From Ischnura elegans (taxonomy: Eukaryota > Arthropoda > Insecta > Odonata > Coenagrionidae), in NCBI RefSeq assembly GCF_921293095.1, contig NC_060246.1, positions 111,208,941 to 111,272,940 on the forward strand: 64,000 nt of DNA, written 5' to 3'. Below are positions 54,961 to 64,000 of this stretch, in pieces (positions within the stretch are counted from its first letter, which is position 1; every line of letters begins with the position of its first letter). Both the position numbers and the translations under genes were made by a program. The notes under the pieces are model-generated. The model saw only the letters and a list, made by a program, of their open reading frames with translations, did not search any database and had not been told where the DNA came from.

Positions 54961-55436
54961 ATAAATTCTATGGACCTATGCGCTTGACTATGCAAAAGGT
55001 CACTACATAGTTAATGTAATTTTTGGGCTTATTACGGTTTGATTCCCACACAGTTGGGAGTTTCCTGCAATGCGTCACTTTAGCCGGCTCTTCTTCTTGG
55101 CTCTTTCTTTTCCCTTGAGAGCGCCACCACTTGACCGTTTGTCATGTGCCGCACCGCGACTGCACCCTCCCGAATGCATTTAGCGACGTGGAATCGTCGT
55201 CGCCTGGCGCATCCGGGTGTAGAATATATCTAATTTGCGCTCACTGCTCACTGTCTCATACTATTTCGTTCGCAATGCTTCTAATGAAATAAGAGAGATA
55301 TTTTTCTGGACCGATAAGTATACGAATTGGTTTTTCCTCCGAACAGCAAAGGGCTTTGAAAAGTGCCTGGTAGGATCAGTGCGCGCATCTTCTTTTATTT
55401 TTTCCTCTCTTATTTTTTATGTATTTTTCAAAAATA

Positions 55437-55515
55437 TTAACGGCTAGTGTTCTCTCACCCCCTGTTACATGCTCATTGAAACGGCTTACGACGAAGTATG
55501 TAGACGTAGATAAAT
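55437..55515 (-). repeat. Repeat A, copy 3
   Basis: TTAACGGCTAGTGTTCTCTC, then ACGGCTTACGACGAAGTATG and TAGACGTAGATAA. Preceded by an A/T-rich run. Diverged relative to copy 1. Confidence 0.5.
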
Positions 55516-55787
55516 TTTTTGAGTTGCACATCAAATTGGCATCTCGCCGATGGGTTTCGAATTAGCCTCTCGCAAAGTTAGTCCAACTCGTTAATCGTCG
55601 CATGTTCCCACTCTAAATATGTATTATTGCGAACGTCTATTGAGAATTGATCTATTGAGAATAGATCTTCAGTAAAAATTAGGCTCTCAAGAAAAATGTA
55701 TCAAATGAAGAGAGAATTTAATGAGAGATAAATGACTTATACCTCTAAATGGCACTAGAAGGAAATACGCATTAGAGTTAATTATTC

Positions 55788-55855
55788 TGGTGGAACAATG
55801 AGGGCGTTGGCTTTCTACACTGAGGACCTGAGTTCAAATCAGGGGTCTGAACATG
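55788..55855 (+). repeat. tRNA-like SINE head
   Basis: GGAACAATGAGGGCGTTGGC with downstream CTGAGTTCAAATCAGGG gives an A-box region and an imperfect B box (GAGTTCAAATCAG), but no clear SINE body follows. Confidence 0.4.
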
Positions 55856-55859
55856 CATG

Positions 55860-57090
55860 CCTATGCAGATAAAACTCCCTTCTCCGTTGAATGCGACGCT
55901 TACGTATGCTGTGAGTCGATAGCATCGCGAACAGAAGGATTCCCTTCGTTTCCCGTTCCGTTGCAGCATCACGAGGGCGCCCCGGGCGGATGTCCTCAGC
56001 CCTCCAAATGCAGAGCGCTATGGGAAGTGGAGTGAAAGGAGAGGTAGGATGAGGGGGTCCTTGAGGAACTTCTCAGACGGATCCAGCGAACGACGCATCG
56101 CAAACGGGAAGGTGGAGAGCGCTCGGATAATGCTCTCTGCTGAAGGAGAGTTTTACTGCAGGGAAACATACTTACAGCGGTTATCATACTTCTCCTCTCC
56201 TGAAGGGGAAATAGGCGAATACTTTGTTTAGGAAAGTCAATATGTGATCTATTTGCATCTTACCTGCGCATTAAGGTCTAAATATGCGATTACATTGTAT
56301 TGATATCATAATTTACTTCTTTTTCGATAGTTTTCGTCAGCTCTTCGACAATAGACTCTCCTTTCATCGCATGCATAAACCCTGTTTTCTTTCATGTTAA
56401 CCTGATATATTAGCATTAATCAATCTTGAATCAATTAGTCCTCAACCCTCAATCAAATCTCAATTCAAATGTTTTATATTTTCTTGACCTCATCCGCCAA
56501 CTTAATATCCTCACTCACTGTGTTGATATAAATATAATCTCCTCTTTTGTTGCTCCATATCTCCTCTAAGATTCCTCCCCCTAAACCAAATAACCCTGGA
56601 CCATATTCTTGACTTTCTCCTCTTTGTCCGTGACTCAGCATCGTTAAAATTTATCCTCAAACTAAGATTTGATTATTCTTTTCTTTACATCCCTGCATGA
56701 AATAATTCATGTCATAAATTCTCTCCCTTTGGTATCGTTCCAGTACGACCTTTGAGAACTTCATATAATACAGAGGGAGGAAAGCTGTGTGTTTCGTTAA
56801 AATCAGGTGCGAGCGAAAAAGAGCGTTACTCAGCTCTTACGTTAATTAGAATGGTAGCCTCGTAGGAACACATAGGCTGCGTGCTTAGACTCAGTTAAGA
56901 ACATTATCTTTGAAATTAACTGATAGAATCTAATCTAATAACTTCACAATGTTTCTCGGTCCAACAGAAACGAAAAATAGGAAATATATTTTGACTCTCC
57001 CCCTCGCCCTACCCGACCCCGAACGATATGTGGCTTAGATAAATGTTAGATCGTACTCAGTAGTCAAATATCTCCAACCCATTATTTTCT
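55860..57090. other. No gene recognised
   Basis: A GC-richer block at 55960-56130 opens short frames on both strands. No domain recognised. Confidence 0.35.
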
Positions 57091-57094
57091 TTTT

Positions 57095-57175
57095 TTGGTG
57101 AACGGCTGTTTTACCATCATCCCCCGCCACAAGACTATTGACGCAGCTTGCAGAGTAGTACGCAGATGTGCTTAC
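57095..57175 (-). repeat. Repeat A, copy 4
   Basis: TTTTTTTGGTGAACGGCTG, CCCCCGCCACAAGACTATTG and GCAGCTTGCAGAGTAGTACG. The preceding T-run again marks an A-tail on the minus strand. Confidence 0.5.
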
Positions 57176-57179
57176 TGTT

Positions 57180-60135
57180 ATATCTATGCAAACAAGTGAG
57201 CAAACGCAAAATAGGCTCCTATCCCTAAGCACTTCAATATTTAAGTAACATTCGTCTGCCAACGAAAATTCACCTTCCTATTTTAAAATTTTAATTTTAA
57301 ATCCAAAAACCTCAATTCTGAATTAATTTATAAAGTGAGAAACTATTTCTAAAAGAATCTACACACGGGCAGCTGTGGTATTTTTTATTTTAATCATAAA
57401 ATATTTTCATTATTTTTTGTATGCTAGCCCTAGTGTTGGGATTTTTCGTTCAAGCCCTTCCAGTGTCTCCAACCCCTCCTCTCTTCCCATACCTCTCTCC
57501 CTCTTTCGACGCTGCTACCTCAAATGATTCCAAGCATATCGTCTCCTGGAAGTTGACCAATTTAAAGAGAGACCCACTTGGAGATCATCTCGAGGCTTTG
57601 CGGCTTTCAGAGTCCATGGGGGTGCATAGGGGGAAAGAGCGCAATGCTGTTGTATCCTAGCCAAAAATTATACGGCGCGAAGACTTGGAACCAAATATTA
57701 TTTTTTTAGTGCCATTAGGTAAATTTGGTGCATTGCACCCCTCTTTTCACCTTTTCTTGTGTCCTTCTCCATCAGTCCCAGCCCTTTCATCTCTATGCCT
57801 TCCTTTTGCGACTTTTCCTTTTATTTTTCCCTACATTATGTTTCTCGCGTTACTACCTTATGACATGGACTGTTCGTGTTCACCTATAGGTCCTATCCTG
57901 GCGTAAGGCTCTCCGCAGTTCCCTTTCTCCTCCTGTACTTCGGTACACCTCAAACCTCGAACCAAATTTACATGCGTCTGAAAATAGAACTTTCAAATTA
58001 TAAAACAGAGTCAGTTAATCACGTGGATTTTAAACCACACAGTGCACTCTTCGTTGACTCACAATTCTTAAGATGATGAAAAAGCTGCTGGGCTATTTCT
58101 CCGCTTCAATGTTTGGGTGGACCCAACGTTCAAATGAGTTTCTTTAATCAATATGAAGACCACCCGCGACGAAGTTTTGACGAAGAACCACGCATTTCAG
58201 GTTTTAAAACCTCAGCAGATTTTATGATATTTTAGGTAAAAGTCATTTTGTTATCAATAACTCTTTTTTATACCTTTTAATAACTTTGAGCTCTCTTGAA
58301 TGATTGCTAATCAACGGAAGGAAGTTAAAAGTTTTGAAAATTTTCCGCTACTTACGAAGACAATAAAATCGAATGTTTTGCTACAATACTACGTATTTCT
58401 GTTGCGTTTTAGAAATATTTTTTAAAAATTTGTTTTGGTAGATATTTGTAGAGACATTTAAGTTAATAGCTCCCTTGCCTCCTGACTATTTTTAATAAAG
58501 AGTGATTTGGTAAATTCACTGGAAAGGGGTACACTTACCAGTCGCTTTTTAGGGCGCTGCTCAGATTTCTTCGTCATTATGTAACGGTTGGAGATGAAAT
58601 GGAGGATAAGAGAAGTGCAGGTAAGGGACTATTCAGATGTGAAAAGACATTTATCAAAGGCAGCGGAGACACGGCAATGTTGGTGGAAAAATTAAACTCG
58701 TGGAGCGCAGGGCCAGAAACATTCGTGGGTGTTTTTATTCCACCTCCCGAGAAATATTACACCTCCGAAGAATGATGTTTATGACGCGAGAAAGAGATAA
58801 AAATAAAATTCATTTTTTTATCAAATTTTTAATCATATGTTGTTAGCATCCTTAAAATTTTATTTCTCAAATTTTTGCGATCCATTCAAGTCCAAATTTT
58901 CAATAAAATTTATCTTGATGTCATTTTTTTTAACATTTTCTCCAGGTAAACATAATTTTTACCATAAGTGTGTATCTTGGCCGAGATTGTAGCGTGAAAT
59001 ACACCTTTTTTCGTTAACCCGTTTACGCTTAGCCGTACCATATGGCATCAGCTGGTAGTGCAATACTAAACGAATTTTTTTGTTATTAATTATAATTTGT
59101 TCGTGATTTTGAGAGTTTTTAACTAATTAGCATATTTATAATTACGTTTTTCAGAAAAATTTGCTTTTTAAAGCAAGTATTGACATTTTTGAGTAATTTT
59201 GATAATTTGTTGTGCAAAATAGAATTTTTTAAACGTTTCTGGGATTAAAATGTGAAATTACTAACACCTATTTTATTTCGATTTTTGACCCCATAAGAGC
59301 CTAGAGGTACCACAGTGTACCAGGCTGTATCTTCAAGACTATTACTGTTAAAAGTATTAAATTTGCATCTAATCAATCAGATTTTAAAAATGAATATTCC
59401 GAAAAAGTTGGGATGAAATGCTTAATTCAGGCGTTACCGGGTTAAATATCAGTAAGCTTAGCAGAAAAAGGCTTAATGTTCTAAGTCTACCGTTCTCTTT
59501 AAGCCATATATGAGTGCTAATGGATTTCAAACATTGGGGTGGATTAAAAATTGGTGGGAAAAATTTCAAATCCTTGTAATTATTAGAATGGGTTCCGGCA
59601 TAATTTAGCCTTATGCTATCGCGTTTATTTATGCATTGGTTATGAACGTCCAGGTGATATTCGTAATGAGTTATTCTTGCGCGATGAGCGCGTATCCTTG
59701 AGGTCTCATTCGGAGAAGCTAATACGAGCAGAGAGGCCCGACGTCGGCATTAGCCTGATCTCGACGGAAGACCTCGAGGGGTAATCCTCCCAGCCGATGA
59801 TGAGAGGAGCAATCAACTGCATGAGTGCTGTAATCAGATCCACTCTCCTACTGAGCACATAATTAGACAATGCATAATCCCTAAAAAATTCCATCACTCA
59901 GGGTTTTCACGCGTTAGGCCAGGCCTAAATATTAAATCAGCTTAACGCAATGAGAGCCATTTTTAGCGTGCTTGGGAGGGGGCGACTAATCACTGGCATG
60001 TAAAAGTTACCCCGCATGCGCCCAACATTGTTAAAAAGTATATGTGCCAAAATGAATGAAAGAAGGCGTAAGTGAATGTAAAATGAATTTCGACGAATGC
60101 TCTAGACTGATTCCTTACTTAAACTCCCTGCTTCC
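57180..60135. other. Long stretch without recognised genes
   Basis: About 3 kb, AT-rich. Short frames near 57421-57906 are low-complexity Pro/Ser/Phe-rich. No element ends or tRNA-like boxes were matched. Confidence 0.4.
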
Positions 60136-60139
60136 CATT

Positions 60140-60390
60140 CTGGCGATCTGGTCTTACATTTTGGCGGTGGTGGAGATTTTTGTACTCGTAGATTTCATGA
60201 TCCCTGATGGATTTTCTGTGCGGTGAACACTTCCAAGTACAGCACTCCGCCCGTTAGATGGTACTTTTGACCCTTATCTTCGCGGCGTCCTTCGTTTAGA
60301 GTAGGCCAATGAGACGCCGAGTATTTCTAAATCCTTCCGTCATGGCGCGAATGACCTTAGCTCTTCGGCTGTCATCCCAATACGGAAGCT
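60140..60390 (+). mobile_element. SINE S1 copy lacking a clear tRNA head
   Basis: Matches the S1 body at 28850-29060: GTGCGGTGAACACTTCC, CCGCCCGTTAGATGG, GTTTAGAGTAGGCCAATG, GACGCCGAGTATTTCT and CATGGCGCGAATGACCTTAG. The central GGGACGTTAAGCC block is degraded. Diverged, so older than the 28.8-kb copy. Confidence 0.7.
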
Positions 60391-60649
60391 ACATGGAAAA
60401 CACCTTCAGGATGGACATTCTATTGCGGACTCTATTCAAAGTTGCTCCGTCCACGCGTTTGTGAGCACAGTGAGGAAGAAACTGCATCGTTATTGTTCAG
60501 AATATTGACTTGATTTAAATCCGGTTTTTGCTGTTGGACAGTCTCCCTTTAAAAACCAAAAATTAATCATTGCAACTAGTTACAGAGATTCATCAAACTA
60601 TTCAGTTTTTCGCCAGCTCATTCTTAACTGTGCGATATTCCATTTTGAG

Positions 60650-60735
60650 GTTCCTTGGATGGTTTACTTATACCACTACTTTTGTAATAATTAGGGGTAA
60701 CATTCAAAGTTAACCATCCAAGAAACCTTAATTTA
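60650..60735. repeat. Inverted repeat, ~22-bp arms
   Basis: GAGGTTCCTTGGATGGTTTA and TTAACCATCCAAGAAACCTT are inverse copies with one or two mismatches, separated by about 45 bp. Probably a small foldback MITE. Confidence 0.55.
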
Positions 60736-60994
60736 GTTTTTTTTGAGGAACGAATTACTTTTATCAAAGCCTGGAAAATACTATAGTGTCCACAAATGTG
60801 ACATTGAAATTTGATGCGTGCGTAAAATTGCTATGAAGTAAATATTTTATGGCCACACAATCAGTTGATGCATCACTTGGATATATCATTTTACTGAGTC
60901 CATGAAACGTTTTAGCTCAATTGGGACTTAGCACGGTGCTGAAATCAGCAGTCAATTAATGCTTTTCGGCTGAAACTCGCCGTGCGTTACTGCA

Positions 60995-61326
60995 TCGGCT
61001 TGCCCTCCAGCGGTCAAAACATCTTCCCCTCCGCGACAAGACTGCCGCCATCTTCCATTCCCCTCTCCTGTGACATCCACGCTCGTTTTTTGTTTTTATT
61101 TCCGTGGGAGCGGCGTTTTATAAATAATCCGCGTGCGCCGCGCGGAGCCTACCCACGCGACTATTCCATCCGCCGGCCGCGCTTCATTTTTTTTGCGTGA
61201 ATCACTCAGCACGCGGTAGCAGCGGCATCGTCTCGCCCCTTCCTGCGTGCGGCCCGATTAAGATCGCCCCTGCTTCAAAACCCTTTTGCACCTGTGCGCC
61301 CGGCTCCTTTGCTCCCTCCAGAGAGG
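60995..61326 (+). promoter_or_regulatory. CpG-rich promoter-like region with TATA and possible donor
   Basis: A CpG-dense stretch contains TATAAAT at 61119-61125, giving a predicted start near 61149, and a donor-like AGAGG|GTAAGG with the intron beginning at 61327. The exon-like interval is GC-rich. Initiator support is weak and no coding exon follows visibly. It could be a second promoter on the same strand as the 52.3-kb candidate, or an unrelated CpG island. Confidence 0.35.
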
Positions 61327-61329
61327 GTA

Positions 61330-63355
61330 AGGCGCTTGATTAATTGCGGGGAGCGAGAAGGATGGAGGGGAAGGGGGCTTCCTGCCCTCCCCGCCCCGTA
61401 GTCCCCTCTTTAGAACGGGAGATCTTCTGGGATTACGCTCGTCCCTACGCTAAAACCTCCTAATTTACCACTTATCGTCGCCGTGCTATTTAAGTCACGG
61501 TCGGAGAGTTGTGCGTGACGTTTTTAAATGGGATACTGTCTCGCAAAAAGGATCGGAAAGTAACACTCACTGCAGAAAAAAATCCCTCAGGTAGCACCGA
61601 AAAGTTATAATAAATTCCTCTAAGCAGAAAGGTACTTTTATAATTCCTGCGGTGTATTTGGTGCCCGTATTACATTTTAAGTGTTTCAAAGAAATCAATA
61701 AGAAACATCAAGCAAGGATTTCACTTAAGTTTGACGGCAAAAATTGAGTTTAACTAAAATAAAACAGATCTAAACTTTTTTAATTTGTTCTTCACTGTCA
61801 CAAAGGAGTAAAATCGTAAGTTACGGGTACCTTTCTACTTTTATGTTAACAGTAAATCTCAGCTATGGGCACTTGTATTTACACTCACAAATATATTGAG
61901 ATATCTCTCTAATTTTTCTCGGTAATTTATGGGAAAAAATAACATTTGCACGTATCTTGTTACTACATTGAAACACTCATATCACTCGTTTGTCCAAATA
62001 ATTGAGCCTGCAAAAGCAGAATGCAGGTTATTGCCCCGAAGCAAGGGTCTGCTCCAATGATTTCCGTTGACGTCTTCTGTTCTATTCATTGAGTTGCGGC
62101 TGAATGGAACTCACCTAGATTAGTTTGGCGCAGTGATAACTCTCCGCGATGCCAGAATGTGGCCAGAGAGCCGCGACTGGTTTGGAATCGCGACGTCCTC
62201 GCGTGCCTCCGGGGGAAAATTGTGGATTCGTGGAGGGATAGGATTCGCTCTAATCTCTCCGTTCCCATCTCCTCGCAACCGACACATTAGTCACTGACAT
62301 GCGCCGGACGAGACAGCCGCGGTAATTGCCAGGTCGCCTTTGCCCTTAATTATAGCTCATCCTGAGAGGCGTATTTTTACTTTCAAGATGTGAGGAGGGA
62401 GGCAATTTCTTAATTCCTTATCGCATTCGCGAGACGGAAGACGAATATTATCACCTGAAGTTTCGTGATACTATTGATTAAGGTAGAAATTATGAAAATG
62501 TGTTTAATCCAAATACATTCCACCTTATTATTCGCTAAATGTTATGTAAATTATCCATAATAGGCTAGATTATGTTTTCTACACTTCTACGATGAGAAAT
62601 TTTGAACTATTCTGTAACTATATTGTAGATTCTGGATTACATATCTGGATCATTGAATGGTTTGGTCACCTACTCGTTTACAAAACCGATCTCAGAGTTT
62701 TGTAGGCATGTTTCTAGGTCTCAGAAACACCCTCTTTTCACTGCATATAACATTTTGTGATGCTTTCAATTCACCAGCTTTGTGACTCTGACGCGCCCCG
62801 GGAATATTTATTTCTTGGCCATTTTAGGTTTTTTCGAAGTCTGAAGATCGTGCTAAGTACCTACGCTGATGAGTGTTGTTATGTGTGTTACTATTAAACA
62901 TGAAGGTACGAATTTATTCTTCATTTTTGGTAAACCCGCTGCCTCACTTAAATGTGTATGTACTCATTGTGTACTATTTCAGTGTAGGAGAAAGCTCTCC
63001 ATTAGACAATGAAATATTTCCTTTCTTTGTGTCCTGGAACATGAAACCCAAAAACCCTCGTGGTAAGCTGGATTTTCATTTTATTTCCTGCGGAATCCAT
63101 GGGGTTAACGTGGTGAGGTAAAGCTTTGTCGTGTCGAATGTGCATTACGTTTATCCGTTTCTTTATATCGCTGTTTGAGCACTCTGAAAAAGGCAGAAGA
63201 TTGCATTGGCACTCGTAATTTCCCGGGAACGATGACACACAGACTGCGCCTGCAAAACGTCAGTGCCCATTAACACCTCCAGCCCCAGGGAGGAAGCCCT
63301 AAAAAGCACTTCATCATCGATATTCTCGTGTAAAGCCCGCGAGATCTTACGAGTG
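61330..63355. other. No gene recognised
   Basis: AT-rich over most of its length with a G-rich patch near 61350-61400. Open frames around 62873-63121 are without recognised similarity. Confidence 0.35.
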
Positions 63356-63359
63356 ACGA

Positions 63360-63560
63360 GCGGGGAGGAAGATTTGGGTCGAGGGCCCAATTACCTCCTT
63401 CCCTTTCCACGGAGAACACGTTAAGAATCGATAGATTCCGTGAGTCGCCGTGAGCCACGCATGCGCACGCCGCCGCCTGGGGATGTCCAGGGGGCGGGGG
63501 CGTGGGCGGGGGATGAGACGCCCCAGGGCGAGGGGCCGCAACAATAGCTGCATTGACGGC
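63360..63560. promoter_or_regulatory. GC-rich patch with GC boxes and NRF1-like core
   Basis: GGGGGCGGGGGCGTGGGCGG near 63489 contains several GC-box cores, and CACGCATGCGCACG near 63457 is close to the NRF1 palindrome. Minus-strand frames over 100 codons here are Pro/Ala/Arg-rich and follow from composition. Regulatory role is a guess. Confidence 0.3.
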
Positions 63561-64000
63561 GCGGAAAAAAAGAATTGGCGTCAAAACTTGTGATGTATCG
63601 GAATACTTTTGCAGTCTGGCTTCGCGTGTCAAGCGTCGGGACTCCACGGGTTATCCACACAATGCGCTCATTCAAAGGATTCGGTGGAGAAGAAAGTAGA
63701 CCAAAGAAATCTGAGCTGATCATAATTATGGATTTGAGATTCCTTTGGAAGTTGTATCCCAATAAGTCGGTAAAACTAGTTCATTACCGGTTAATTCTAT
63801 TCTTAGTATAGAAATTATAAAAGAAATCACCTTTATGATTAATTTTTCTTTGGAAAAATAACAAAGTATTGTCAAAAAAATAACAAATAGGTGTTCGCTA
63901 TAAGAATGGCAAGGAAAATATTAAATTTATTAGGTATAAAAAGGAAGTTATCAGACCCTCCATTTTCAGAGTTATTAGGTACGATTATGTAAATGCATTG

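Noticed and set aside
1..64000. CRISPR arrays, operons, phage or bacterial defence genes
   Set aside because: No regularly spaced repeats with unique spacers, no packed reading frames and no ribosome-binding sites. All features are those of a eukaryotic nuclear genome.
1..64000. Endogenous viral sequence
   Set aside because: No stretch showed recognisable capsid, envelope or viral polymerase similarity; the only polymerase-like sequence belongs to LINEs.

Overview
This 64 kb window looks like intergenic or intronic DNA from an animal nuclear genome, most likely an arthropod. It is AT-rich, has no long reading frames and no operon-like gene packing, and is dense in old transposable elements (TEs). 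The TE spectrum is arthropod-like: hAT MITEs with CAGTGGCGTAGCCAGG-type ends, a Tc1 relic, PIF/Harbinger-like MITEs, tRNA-derived SINEs, 3'-truncated LINEs and Penelope-like palindromes. I cannot name the species. No complete protein-coding gene is visible. The recognisable protein homology belongs to selfish elements: a broken Tc1 transposase and several degraded C-terminal ends of non-LTR reverse transcriptases.

Layout. 1-9 kb: a retroposon tail, a GC-rich patch with octamer, TATA and NRF1-type motifs, two hAT MITEs, a foldback nested in an older repeat complex, a Harbinger-like MITE and a LINE fragment. 10-19 kb: five hAT-like MITEs (three with perfect 8-bp target duplications), a 1.26-kb non-autonomous DNA element and the first copy of a roughly 500-bp unnamed repeat. 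20-33 kb: Penelope-like remnants, a 538-bp hAT element nested in an antisense SINE, inverted SINEs carrying a conserved central domain, antisense LINE ends and copies of another unnamed repeat (R3). 33-42 kb: a second copy of the 500-bp repeat, LINE ends and a Tc1 element with a hAT MITE inside it. 43-51 kb: a promoter-like patch, a 70-bp mini-element with an 11-bp duplication, a second Harbinger-like MITE and several long palindromes. 52-64 kb: the best gene-start candidate in the window, then a 56-bp tandem repeat, more SINEs and two CpG-rich patches.

The two points most worth follow-up are: (1) a candidate TATA promoter and non-coding first exon on the + strand at about 52.29-52.58 kb, ending in a consensus splice donor, so a host gene may start here with its coding exons far downstream; and (2) recurrent palindromic elements carrying a [C/U]UGAURAUG...GAAAC motif, several with a perfect stem-II-like hairpin, which look like degenerate hammerhead ribozymes of Penelope-like retroelements. 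I found no evidence of a new defence, biosynthetic or signalling system. The rest is a layered archive of mobile elements whose nesting gives relative insertion ages.
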